Assembly: GCA_001695595.3 (NCBI GenBank)
Contig: MBPM02000003.1
Span: 620,001-684,000, forward strand
Length of the DNA: 64,000 bases
Source of the DNA: Plasmopara viticola
Lineage: Eukaryota > Oomycota > Peronosporomycetes > Peronosporales > Peronosporaceae
Reading direction: 5' to 3'
Program-made: the position numbers and the translations under genes
Notes under the pieces: model-generated
Database searches by the model: none
Told to the model about the DNA's origin: nothing
The model's input: only the letters and a program-made list of their open reading frames with translations
In this document: one piece after another, positions 45,351 to 58,000 of the stretch
Numbering within the stretch: the stretch's first letter is position 1
Layout of the letters: each line of letters begins with the position of its first letter

Positions 45351-48300
45351 ATAATGGAGAAAAACGTACACGAAATGTTCCAGTATATACTACTCCCGCA
45401 TGGTGCTTATGCAGTAGTTTTATTTAAGCCCGGTGCATCTATTGTCGACACGCTTCAGCACGAAGCAAAATATCCCAATGAGCTAATGTTATCTTCTACC
45501 CAAAGCATCCAAATATTTCGATCTTTTTATTGCGTAAAAGAAAGCTCATTTTTTAGAATTGACCCCATTGTGTCCTTCTTTAACAATGAGTGCATCATTA
45601 TCGTCCGGAGAGTGTGGCGCAGTATTAAGTGAACACACTTTCCTATTTCTACATGACGGGATTGGGGCAAACAACGCCTCGCGCAGAGGAAACGTGCGGA
45701 AAGATTTACAATGTTTTGATATGCGACCTTTTGCTAATATCTGTCTCACAGGAGCTTAACCGGCTTCAATAGTAGCGGTAACAGTCTCACCAGGAGCTTA
45801 CCCGGCTTGAATGGTAGCGGTAACAGTGCTACAGAATGGACAATGGTATTACCATACCTAGTGTAAGTTATATCTGTTCTCTAGCACTAAATTTTACTGA
45901 GTCGTGAAAGAAACATTTTGGCAGTAACGTTTTTAGTTCAAGAAGCGTAATGCGATAAATGCGGGTCTATTTACGCTCCAGTATCTAGTTTGGCTTCCGT
46001 ACGTATATGAGTGCGGATTTGATGCGGTGCAAAAACTGGGCATTCAGCTCTCGCGCTTTCTTACCTGCAAGCGAAGATATTTTTTACCTCATTAATGTAT
46101 GTACACCTCGAATAAATGTGTTGACAGTTTTCATCATTGAGCACCCCACTCCGGGCAACTTTAGGTGTTCGTTTCATTGGAAAGCTCGAGGTTGGGCCCG
46201 CCTCACGCTTAGCTTTATTCGTACGCGATCGCGGGTGTACCCGTGTAAGTGGGGCAGCCCGTACACGCAGCAACGGAATAGGCAAAGTAGATTGATGTAT
46301 AGACGCAGGCGGGCTTTCATTTTCAAATCTCAAACAAGCAGCTCCTTAGACCCAAAGCAGAGATGGTCGTGACTGCATTGAATCGAGTCCAATCGCCGTG
46401 GGCTTAAGTATTGCCGAGATAGCATCATTTTTTGCTGCTTTGTCTACGGAAAAATAGGACGCATGATTTTAGAGGGAGCAGACGCTTCTCACCTTACACC
46501 CTTAGAAGGTCCCTGATAGGAGCCGCAATTATAGAGCCCGGAATACGCTGGTTACAAGTAAGAATAGGACGTCCGACAGGAGGAGACTTAAGTCACTATA
46601 TTGGATGAATGCTTGATACGGACCATTAGAACTTAACATAGGAGTGACTGACAGCTTTCGATGAAAAATAGTAATATACTGCAGATTGCACACGCGAGTA
46701 TATGGGTATACAAAAAAGTTGCGCGCCGGCAAATGATTGTATACAACCAAAAAAGGTTGACTGATGCTCTGAGATAAAGCAGCAGAAATTTGTTGGTTTG
46801 GATTCGACTGGCGAGTGGAAAAAAAAACAAAACGAAAATAGACCGAATTTTTTTAATCTGATTACTTTACAGCTCAGGGGTATTTATTTTCCTCGAGATT
46901 GGCAAGTATGACTTTATCCTAAGCTTGAAAAGCACAAGTCCTGGACCGATTGGAGGGGCGAAGACTTAGGTGCCAGCTATTATCTTCCGCGTAGCAGGGT
47001 CACGTTCCCACCCTGCTGTGCAAACAGGCCCTTTAAAGTAAGCGTGGCTCGAGGTCAACATGGTTAGCATCAAAGGAACTGACATCTTCCCCAAGGCAGT
47101 CGTGACATCTCAAAAAACTTTTCTAGCGGGTAGCCAAATTTTGCTAGTTCACCGGTTGTCGAAGGCGATAAAGAATGCATTTAATTGATGTAACATGAAC
47201 CGTGTTTATGAAGGTAATTTAAACTATCACCGCGGGCAATTGACCTGTCGCGCAAAAAAAGTAGATCCGGAAGGTAGAATATACAATGCAATTCTGCAGG
47301 GTGGTAAGCTTTCACTAGATGAGAATGGAAATGCTAAACGAGATTGGTATCTTTCTACTTTGTGGCTAATACAAAAGAGTCAAATAACGGCAGGCGCGGT
47401 TTGATTGAAGGTCCTGCTGGAGGAACTTGAGTTACTGAACACTGGGGAAGTCCAAGCTTACTAAATTCTCGGCTTAAATAAATGTCGGAATTTCCACACA
47501 GACAGTGCTGAAAGAGACTCCCTTCTTGAGGTATTAACTTCAATATCTGCTTTCGACAAGGTGCTTTAGATCGGCCTAAAAGACATGTCTTGGCGAAAAG
47601 ACCTTAAAAGATGCCAAAGAATTAAAAAGTATTCAGGTGTGGTGAAAGTCGCATTTAACTTTTACCAAGTGGAGAATTTAGGCATGCGAATGACATTAGG
47701 CCGAGAACATAGTAATGTGTTACAAGACAATAGCTATCGCCACGAGGACTATGTAAGCTCAATGATGCCTTCTAGGCCAAAAAGGAAAAGAACAACATGA
47801 TGAAAAATCTTCTCACTTGTCACCAACTTTGTGGCTTTGGATTGCGAACAAAAGTGGCGACTGGTTTATGCCTATAGTACACTAATTGTGCAATAGCACA
47901 TCGATAAATATTCTATGGGAAGAATTTGCAGCTTAACGACATGTCTGGGCGTTCTGTACGGTGCACTAAGATTTGGTCGATCGACGCCGCAGAAGTGATT
48001 ATTTGACTATTTACTTGCGAAAAGCGCGAACTAACGTTTCTGACTATCTTTCCATACTTGCGCTTGGGATTGCATTAGGAGACGATCTTGGCAGTCGAAC
48101 TACGACCACTTCAAGACTAACCCGGACCTCCAGGGACTATAAAAAAAAGCGGACTCATTTAGCCTTTCGACTTATGAGCTTCTTATTCAGCACGATGTCT
48201 TCGAACTGTGCCAGCTAATCGCATTATTTTAATTGCGCTTCAAGCTTGCCCAGCTGCTCAAAGCACAACCTTACCATTCATTTGTTGCCGTGTGGCAGAC

Positions 48301-49300
48301 GATACTGGCCTAACTAACAAGACAAAGCGTGGGTACAGCTTTCAAAGACTGCTGTCGTGTCAGGACTTAAATAAGTCTTAAAGTTCAAAAGATCCACTAA
48401 TCTCGTAAGACATTCCGCAGAAATTTTTAGGCGGACATCGTTTCAAATGATCGGTAGTGTACGCCGAACCACACCAATTTAAAACCGTAAAAGATTCGAC
48501 AAAACGAGTTTAATTCGCTTATTTACCGATGTTACCCTTTGTAGTGGTAAACTTTCTATTGTAGCAATACCATGTTTCCACATCTAAACTCCGTGTATAT
48601 TTGAGACCAAAGCAGTGACATTTCTTGCTTTGGTAAAAATGCAAGGCCGCTTTTTGCAAAATCAGATAGCGGTTTCGGTTAGCGAACTGGTCTTGAGCTA
48701 AGGGCTAGAAAGAAGTTTTTTTTTGCTTATCTCTGAAGCATTCGTGCCTCTCACAGAGAAAGCAGACTCAGGGTGACCCAACTTATTTGTATCGAAGAGT
48801 GTAAACTTTATAGATGTGCGAACTTTGTTGTTAATTGCGGACATATCCAGAGCTAGTTAATGTACCGAAAGATGTGACACCGTCGGGCATACACTTGCGC
48901 AACATTTCTTCTAGTGCATGGCTGATTTTTTTCCGTCGTATCGTCTTTGGAGCAGACCGTCTTCCGATATAATCAGCAAGCAACATTTGTAGCTAACACA
49001 TGTTAAAAAGAACAAATGCTTAGTATTAACAAGGTGAAATAAACTCAGCTGCGCTAATGTGAGCCATGCGTTATTTAGGTATTGTTATTTAATTCGGGTT
49101 TTGAATACGGTGTGCTTTATTGTATACTAAAATGTAAATTGACAGGCCTAGCTAAGCGACTTTTCAAAGCAATAGCGCCACTACGTAGTGTATATTCATT
49201 CTTTTGATGCGCTGAGACGCTGTATGGCCACAGATACGCCTTTACTATCGGTCTAGACATGCACAGATGCAGTTAAGCCACAACAAAGTGTATATTCATT
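45351..49300. other. Stretch without a recognisable gene
   Basis: The open frames on both strands (for example 45354-45632 +, 46007-46372 +, 47195-47404 + and 47973-48218 +) are short and overlap antisense frames. None has a motif I recognise. The only regular structure is the tandem duplication at 45,749-45,832. Confidence 0.4.
45749..45832. repeat. Tandem duplication of 42 bp
   Basis: Two adjacent imperfect copies (45,749-45,790 and 45,791-45,832) of a 42-bp unit beginning CAGGAGCTTAMCCGGCTT differ at about six positions. Confidence 0.85.
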
Positions 49301-49304
49301 TTTT

Positions 49305-49515
49305 GATTAGTCTTACTCCTCGATTTAATTGTTGTTGAGTTGTTGTGTCTAAATCAGAACCGAATCGAGCAAAAGCTTGTACTTCTCGAAATTGAGCTAA
49401 TTCTAATTTCATAGTTCCGGCAATTTCTTTCATTGCTTTTATTTGAGCTGCAGAACCAACTCGACTTACCGATAAACCAACATTAATTGCAAGACGTTGT
49501 CCTTCATTGAAGGTT
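49305..49515 (-). pseudogene. atp1: Nuclear copy of mitochondrial atp1 (ATP synthase alpha subunit) fragment
   Basis: On the minus strand about 70 codons read as an uninterrupted F1 alpha-subunit segment. It includes [20 protein letters not shown], the highly conserved region near the catalytic interface, followed by [20 protein letters not shown] and then [12 protein letters not shown]. The AT-rich codon choice (many TTA, GGT and ATT codons) suits an organelle gene. In oomycetes atp1 is encoded in mitochondrial DNA. The fragment lacks start, end and flanking mitochondrial genes and lies in unrelated nuclear repeat DNA, so it is a NUMT. The open frame suggests recent transfer; a nuclear atpA gene is unlikely with so short a match. 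Confidence 0.85.
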
Positions 49516-49529
49516 CAGCACATCTACAA

Positions 49530-49598
49530 CGATTTGACTCGCTTCCATTTTCATTGAAGTTTTAACATATTTGCAGCGATTTGACTCGCTTCCATTTT
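49530..49598. repeat. Duplicated 23-bp motif at the edge of the atp1 NUMT
   Basis: CGATTTGACTCGCTTCCATTTTC occurs twice about 44 bp apart, separated by a stretch with TTGAAGTTTTAACATA. It lies directly next to the NUMT and may mark a duplication made during its insertion. Confidence 0.6.
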
Positions 49599-49599
49599 C

Positions 49600-52500
49600 T
49601 TATCCGTTTAGCTCAATCATGGTCTCATGAAACGGGCGTAGAATGCAGTGCCTTCAAGAGTGATAGCTACTTGCTGTTACTGTTTCGTAGTGCTCATTGT
49701 GAAATAAACACTTTATATGTAGCATATCGTGCTCGATTTGGAAGTAGTCTCTCTGCGCGTTCCAAACATAGATATCGGAATGACAGTGCAATTAAACTTG
49801 ATAGATGGTAATGTCAAAGTCTCCAAACAAAATTCTTTGAAGAACATTAATGGTATGCGTATAAAACTTGGTCTCGATGGCGTTGTCAGTCAGAGCCGCA
49901 ATTAGTTGGGCTTGTCAACGCTCATTAGTAGTCATCTCTCGTGCGCAAGGCGTTGTAATTTAAACCAGTGAGCAAACGCGTGGCCATTTAACGAGCATTT
50001 ACAGAACGCAACAGTAAGCCGCGGGCTTTTAAACGACACCATTGTGTCCAAAAATGGGTAAAATGTCAAATTTGTATTCACACGCAACTTCGATATTTGT
50101 TCTTCAAATACCCAATGCCAAATACATCGATTTACTTCGAAACACAAGCTTAACGGCTACGTTGCCATTAATATCCGGTAAGCCAGGGACAAAGTCGACA
50201 CTTATTGATTCCAGCCAGTCCACCGCTGCAGACAAGATCTGTAAAAGATCAACGTGCATGCCAAAAGTTTGTGCTGGTCACCCACATCGGATCACAAGTA
50301 AATCGTAAACAAAATCGATGGATACGTTTTTCTCTGTCTGAATGAATGCTAATGTGAGCCACTACTGCCTAAGGAATGGCATTGTTCTTCAGGTATATGA
50401 CACCGAATACAGCGAATCGGGCTGGATTTGTCTGACGGGGTCGGACTGTCCGTTCTTTATGCAATGCAAGCGCGATCGCTATCGGGTGTTCGATCAGGTT
50501 CGATTTATTTGAATTGGCACCTTCGTTTACAAAGAAAAAAGACAATCTAATGGTTCTTGATTGACTTTTTATCTGTACATCTAGCACCAGCCTTGCTTAT
50601 TTGAACCAACTCATTACGAAGGCCGAGGGAAAGCACACTGGGAAGCACATTGTGTATGTCAAGCTTAAATTCAGCACAACAGCTAAATTATCACAAATAA
50701 TGACATTCATCTCGCCAGTTTTTGGAGCACGCGAGCCATGCTCGCTGATGTCTTAGGTTTGAAGGGTCTTGATAGCCTACAAAGACTAAAAGCCTAAAGA
50801 TACACTCTATACTTTACCATTGTCGTATCATAGAAAAAAATAATATTTAACGAGCGGATAGCTCACTTGGTCAGCCCTAGGCTGCCTCAACTAGAGTGAT
50901 ATGACTCGCATAGGATCGTCCTCATCAAACAGCAGTAACATATACTCGATGCATAGCTAGAAGCATCGCAGTTGCCGCAAAGCGTCTTGGTCTTGTGCGA
51001 AGAAAGATGGATGACAAGAAGACAGACCTTGACCCCCCGAACATCTTAATATTTATGAAAGTAGATTAAACAAAGGCTTTAAGAAAACCGTATAGCCAGC
51101 ATTGTTGTACTAATAATTGGCTAGACCTAATACATGCCTTAAATTATTTTGAGAATTTTTAAAAAGCGGCTACTACTTAGTCAGGTCTGCTTGTTTTCCA
51201 TGGCTGCTTGCAAATCTTTAAAAAGCTATATTTTCATTCGGTTCAGCGACAAAAAGTGTCGATGGGGGAATGAAGTTTATTCATAACCTAAGCCGAAGTA
51301 GTTGCCTTAGGTATCTGAATGAGGACTTTAATGACGATTGCTCCCTTCGTAGCAACCAAAACTTATATATTGTCAAAGTATGTCAAGTAGAAGCTTGTAA
51401 TGCGCGTTACGTTTCGTAGGCAAACAATTTAACATCGCTAATACCCTCGATAGCCCTTGTTGCATCACTTATTAATGCCGCTTGTCATTGTGATAAGGTA
51501 TGTACAATATAAAAGTATTTGTAATATGTCTTGACTCTAGTCTAGCAATACGCCCTTTCTCGGAATTGGTGCTAAAGCTGATACCGTTGTCCTATTCAAC
51601 ATATGAAAGCCTCAATAGCTCACCAATTTCCACTTATTTACTAGGCACAGAATGTAAGTGGCGAGTGCGAAGACCTCAAATCCTGCGCCATGCCATTCTT
51701 TGCTTTACAAACAGAAAAGGCGTCAACATTGTTTATGGCACAGCGGTAAAACAACAATCTTTGCTCTGTATGTAATTGAGTTTGTGTCAATTGCTGAGAG
51801 TTTTGTTGGTGGATCTTTAGACACCCCCATTAAGTATTTGCTTAAAGGATTATGGGATGTTTAAATTTTTACTAGCCAAGGCCGAATGCTAACTTTACGG
51901 CTGATCTAAGACATGGTCAATTAAAACAACGAGCGCATCTGTATTCTCAAGAGGGGTTTACATATTTAGAAACACCACCTTTATGATTTTACCCTCGATA
52001 TAATTTAGTCAAATTTCAGTAGCTTCGAAGGCCGGTACTCTGATACCTTTAGTACCGCCATCAATTGAAACGCACTTACCGTGGTCTAAGTTCCAACTGA
52101 GCAGTTACTTATTCCAGTGGATAAGGTCATTTTGTCAGCCATGAAGTTGTTTGTGACACCCAGATATTGTTTTTGTATCGCACTAGCATTTTCAACTATT
52201 GAGGCTATGTCGCTTGCTCTCATTAGTATCCTATCGCCCGCCTGTCTCCAATGTTACACATTTAAATATCACTTGTTTGTGGAACTTGTTACCCGCACCG
52301 GGTAAATCTGTTATCGGCTACAGTGGCGGACTTCTGTGACTTGCATGCTAGTCTGTAACACCAACCGCTTTTAAAAATGCTGCCCACATTAAGAGCGCTT
52401 CCTTTATCATCTTCGGCAAACGGTGCTGCGCGCAAAATTGGTTGCTAGCTAAGGGTGTCGCCATCAATGCCGTTACATCCGCCTTCGGGACAAAGCCAGT

Positions 52501-54900
52501 AATCCCACAAATATTGTGGATCCATGCCTACATAGACATATCTACGAAAAAGTCGTTTGTACAATAGAGTAAAAACAAGTCGCACCAAATATTCGCTGCG
52601 CGAGATTTGGCGGCTGGAATGTTAGTCCTAATTCTGCTAGGGAATTTGAGGCCTTTGCTTTCTCAGCCACGGCATGACAAGAAGTAATCACAGTTGTCCA
52701 TGTTAAGGAAAAACGGCTTTCCGTCTGTCAAGATCCTCAAAATTCAAAGCTAGGTCTATTTCAATTCTGAGGACGCTCAAAATCTATCAATTAGCCAGTC
52801 GACCCAATTTCGTTGCTTTCTCCCAGTACATCATTCGACGTCTTTTGCTTGATGACGAGCTTTGCCGGAGTTAAGAATTTATGTGACGCGCTGACGTCAA
52901 TTACATCCCAAAATTTAAAAAGCCGTACTATTTGTCGGCTCCCTTCGAAATAGACACGTCGAATGCACTTAGGCCTAAACAGCAAATGTCGCTTCAATTG
53001 ACACCATTAAATTTGCACTCAAGCCGGAAACACAGACCCCACTACACTGGGTCATGTAGGACGAGGAGTTGTCCTTTCAAGGCTTGAAGGAGTGAGTCTT
53101 TCTGTGGATGTACTTGCTTTCAAGAGATTCAGTATGAGTGTGAAGCGGACCAAGCCTTAGGCCGTCCATCACACATTCACCTTGTCTCGTTGAAAAGTGT
53201 TGCTTTAGCTATGAAAGCCGTCACCTCGCAAAGCTCACGAGCATTATTACGACGTTCACTTTTATCTTGCGTGCGGGGATACCAAAGCGTAAGCATTAGC
53301 GAAAGTCAAGTCTCGCTGGAAGAACGTTGTTCTCAGCTGCTCCTTCCTTTGGTTACTGAACACAATCCACTCCAGTAAAAAAATTACTGATGAGTATTCA
53401 ACTCCAAGCTTAGCCTCCACCGAAGAAGAGGCCAAACGTATCCCACAGAATTATCTTTCCTTGTTACCGTCATAATGGCCATCTTTTAACCCTCATCAAG
53501 AGCAGAACATAGCTGAGCCAAAATCTTCACAGTGGGTGCTATACAGTGCTATAGCATCTTGCAAGCAGTGATCGAGCGTGCTTGATCAGGGATGGTTGAA
53601 AAAGCGCTCGCATTTGCTACAAAAAGTGCGAAATCTCGACTATTGTTGCAGTTAGGTAGTACAGTCCATTCCTGGTCTTTGCTAGGATTCAGGTTGTCAA
53701 TTATTACTTCGCAGGAGCAACAATAAATCGTTTCTACTCAGCACCTTGCACAGAGAAGGTGCTAAAAAGGAAATACGATGTTCCACTGGTCTATCTTTTA
53801 CCATTTTAATTTAAAGGAAACTAACGTGTGAAGCAGTGCACCTATTTATAGTAAAATGAAATATATCATTTTGCTCCTGCTTTCAAATGCTTTGATCGAC
53901 TTTATAAATCAGGTAGGACCATGACCATGGTCCTACCTGAATCCTTTGCAGTGCCCTACAAAGCGGTATTAGTTCCAATCGGTCCACCGTTCAATCAGGC
54001 TGAAAGTCAGCTCTTCCTACAAAAGTTCACCTTCATGTAACGGTCTTTTAAACGTAGTACGCTGAATTCGATGAAGATTTTTATATTTAATACCTTTTTG
54101 GTGAAATAAAGGACTTGAAATGGTATCGCTGGGTATAGTTCTGCCTAGTGTTTAACCTTGACTTTTGTATGAATTTGTCGGCCGAGCCTAAGCTTTACTG
54201 ACTGCTGCAAAAAAATTAGATAATATTTTTTTGTAAAATTCCGGAGATTTGAGTGTGAAAATTGTAGCTCAATTATTGTCGAACTCTTCCATTGCGTTGC
54301 GTGTAAATCGCAGATATATTATCTTTGCGATTGTGTCAATTGAAGTAGCACTGCTTTCATGCCTCATTAAAAGGTATCATCTAAAGTTATGCCATTTAGC
54401 CAGCAAATTTGGGGAAGTCAACCAATTTTACTAGCAATTACCGTAAAAAGATCCCTCGCACTTACCTCTTTACTGTTAGGGCAAACTCGCTATAAGCACC
54501 TGGATCCCTTAGAGCAAACTTGTATTTTCTCATGCAATAGCGTCTTTGTTCACTTACGACGACGCTTTTGGAAGTTCGTTGTAGCTCGTCATAGTGTCTT
54601 AAAGCACTCGCAACGCCACTGTAACACGCACGCGAGTTACCGGTATTGCGACCTGGCATTGTTACGTAAAGAATAGGCGGTCTCTACCCCTGTCGCAACG
54701 TTGTAATTAAAGGTAACGACATCACGTTTCGTCAATCATACATTACACGTATGTCCGTCGCTTAACGACATGTATTGCACAATACACATATTGCGAAATA
54801 ACATAGCTCTGGTATTATACTACCACTGCCTTTCATTCGCAGAGCGTAGTAGTCTTAACCTTTCTTATTCTTGTCCACTATAATAAACCCTCGACATTAC
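49600..54900. other. Stretch without a recognisable gene
   Basis: About 5.3 kb with only short open frames (for example 50042-50308 +, 51500-51775 +, 53190-53378 + and 54389-54676 +). The frame at 53190-53378 begins with Arg/Ser-rich residues like a mitochondrial presequence (LLRRSLLSCVRGYQS), but it has no downstream continuation that I recognise and may be an orphan exon. A perfect 32-bp palindrome is annotated separately. Confidence 0.4.
53909..53940. repeat. Perfect inverted repeat, 15-bp arms and 2-bp spacer
   Basis: TCAGGTAGGACCATG, then AC, then CATGGTCCTACCTGA. The arms are exactly complementary, so the transcript or single strand would form a tight hairpin. It is followed by A/T-mixed sequence without a T-run on either side, so a terminator is not indicated. 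Confidence 0.9.
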
Positions 54901-55065
54901 TAAAATTCAAGCCAGCGTGTGCAAAAGGACAACTCTAGTATAGATATCGCAGATGGCAGGGACGTTCCACTCTGTCCCACTTCTATCCGTGGATTGGTTT
55001 GTAAGAAATGCTTTGCTTCCGATCGACAAAATGTCAGCATTGGGAGTAGAACCCTTTTTGCGTGC

Positions 55066-58000
55066 ATGATTTTCCTACTACAAGCGTGTCTTTGCATTCT
55101 TCTTGTGCTCTCCCCGCAGGTTAACTCCGTTGACGACTCAATTCGATTGAGTCTGAGTTTCGGCGGTGACCACGGTACAAAGTTCTCGGATCGCTCTTCC
55201 GTCCTTGCCGGACAAATTGTCGGGTCAATTACGATTCGAGCGGGGAAGCGCGTCGAAGGTATACTCTTAACGGTCACAAGTCCGACGGCAGCGAATTTAA
55301 CGCATGGTGGCAGTAGTGAAGATCCGATCTCTCTGGTCCTTGAGAACGAAGAGTACATTAGTTCAATGGAGGCACATTGGGACGAGACGCAAGGCCGAAC
55401 GCATATTTCTTACTTGAGGCTGCGTACGAGCACTGGAAAGACCGTGTCGGGAGGCACGCGGACGTTAAACAACCAGTTAGTGAAAGCACCGAAAGGATTT
55501 CAGCTTGGAGGGTTTTTTGGTCGAGACGGTGACATGATATTTAAATTAGGAGCGATTTGGACGCGCATTTCGGCTCAAGAAGGCGTCATTGGGAGCCTGA
55601 CTCGAGCTCCCAAAGTCGGACTAAGCAGCGATGATTCAAGTGCTGGTTTGACAGGTGGGTCGTTAGGAGATTCGGAAGGGAGTGGTTCTGGATCGTTCGA
55701 TCCCAGCGGCTCTGCACTCGATTTACCGAAGCAATCTACACTTAAAAAGAAAGGAGCAGTTTCGAGTAACTCCACACTCGGCTCACCCGAGCAATTTGCA
55801 GTTATTGGTGCGTTAGATGCAAGTGCTGCATCTTCGAGTGGCTCTGAGAGTGAATTACCAGATCAACTTGTGGTGGACTCGGATGAGACTTCAGCAAGTG
55901 GTGACGACCCAGTAGATCAATCTAGCGTGAAGTCTACGGCAAGTGTAATTTCTAAAATACCATCGGTGTTAGCTCTTGAGTCGATCGATGACTCCGAGAG
56001 CGCATCCACAGAAGGATCAACAATGGATATACTAAATCAAAGTGACATAACTTCTGTAGCATTGGCAGCGGGATCAGCATCCGGCTCGCAACGAATGACG
56101 CCAATATCGTTCCAAAAGGTGTTGGGTCTCAGGCCGGTTGATGACTCCAGAAGCGCATCCACAGAGGGATCACCAGTGGACACACTTGATCGAAAGGCTA
56201 GACCTTCCGTGGCAAGTATATCGACAGATAACTCCAAGCCAGCATCGGTAGCAGGGTCAGCATTCGGGTCGACAGAAGGCTTCGAGATTACTCTCCAGAC
56301 GATCGAAGATTCCGAAAGCGCATCGACAGACCGATCCACAGTGGCCACACTTGGTCAAAATGACTCAAATTCGGTAGCAAATATGTCGACAGAAAACTCT
56401 GATTCAAAATGGACAGCCGGATCAGCATCTGAATCGACAGAAGACTTTGATTTAACCTTTCAGACGATCGAAGACTCCGACAGCGCATCGACTGACTCCA
56501 ATTCTGTAGCAAATATGTCGACAAAAGATTCTGATATAGCATTGACAGCGGGGTCAGCATTTGGATCGACAGAAGGCTTTGAGATAACATTTCAGTCGAT
56601 TGAAGACTCCGATAGCGCATCGACAGACCAATCAACAGAAGACACCCCCAATCAAAAGGACTTCAATTCTGTAGCAAATATGTCGACAGAAAACTTTGAT
56701 TCGGCATCGACAGCGGGGTCAGCATTTGGGTCGACAGAAGGCTTTGAAATAACATTTCAATCGATTAAAGACTCCGATAGCGCCTCGACGAATGGATCAG
56801 CAGCTGATTCAAAGAAAGATTTAGCCTCTGGCTCAAAAGCTGAGTCGAACGAAGGTTCAGCCTCTGCTTCAGCAGCAGGCTCAAAAAATGCCACGGCGCC
56901 ACCACCACCTAAAGTCAAAGAGCCTGCGATAGACGTTAAGGACTCAGTGCAAGAGAGTGAAGCTTTCGGTGGACCTCACGGCAATCCCTTTTCCGATAAA
57001 AATTTCGTCAACTCTGGACAGAAGGTGGGTCAAGTGTCCATTTACGCTGGCAAACGCCTCGATGGCGTCAGTTTAGAGATCAAGTCCCCGAAAACGATGA
57101 CTTTTACGCACGGAGGGACGGGCGGGCAGCGCCAAGTGCTCGTCCTGGGCGATGGGGAGTACATCAAGTCGATGGAAGTGCATTGGGGAAAGAAAGACGA
57201 CCATGCGCGTATTTTCTTTGTGGCTTTCACGACAAGCACTGGGAAAACGCTGTCTGGAGGGACGATGACAAACGAAAAGAGCACCGTGACGGCTCCGGAG
57301 GGGTTCCAGCTAGCAGGCTTTCACGGTAGAGACGGCAAGGAGATTGACATGCTGGGGGCCGTTTGGGCGTACATTGAACTTGTGACCCCAGCCCCGACAC
57401 TTGCGCCAGCTCCAGTGAAAGTCGAGGATTCACCGGGGACGGTGGCTCCTGCAGACATTGCAAGCAGTTTGTCGGAAGTGGAAGTGGCTGAAAATACACG
57501 ACCCGTGCAGCTTAGTGACTCGTTTGGTGGGCCCCACGGCGAGCAATTTTCCGACCAAATGGCTTGCACGTCCGGCATGATTATAAAATCCGTCACGATT
57601 CGAGCCGGGAACCGTCTTGACGGTCTCATCGTGCAAGTCTCGGCACCGAAAGACATGACGTTTAAACATGGAGGAGACGGTGGCAAGGAACACATACTAG
57701 ATCTCGAGCCGGGCGAGTTTATTACAAAGATGGAAGTCAACGTTGGTCAGAGGAATGGGCGCACGCGTGTGTTCTTTCTCAGTCTCACGACGAGCAAAGA
57801 CAAGGTCGTGTCGGGTGGATCGCCAACGCCAGAGAAATCTGTCGTGACGGCGCCTCAAGGCTACCAGCTTGCGGGATTTTTCGGTCGATATGGGGATGAA
57901 ATGGATCTCGTTGGTGCTGTCTGGTCGAGCATTGCGGCGATCAATGAAACGGCCTTGGCGATGGTGCCGGCCGATGAAGACATTGCTCTTGGCGAGCTCT

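Noticed and set aside
49305..49515. Bacterial or plastid atpA contamination
   Set aside because: Only ~70 codons are present within nuclear repeat DNA, and oomycetes have no plastid. A mitochondrial origin fits the codon use better.
50860..50930. tRNA-like start GCGGATAGCTCACTTGGTCAG
   Set aside because: No matching acceptor strand, anticodon arm or T arm follows; it is a chance resemblance.
53190..53378. Short gene for a mitochondrial protein
   Set aside because: The N-terminus looks like a targeting presequence, but there is no recognisable mature domain and no clear downstream exon.
54919..55065. Upstream in-frame ATG of the jacalin-lectin gene
   Set aside because: It would place 49 polar residues before the hydrophobic segment. 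Starting at 55,066 gives a normal signal peptide.
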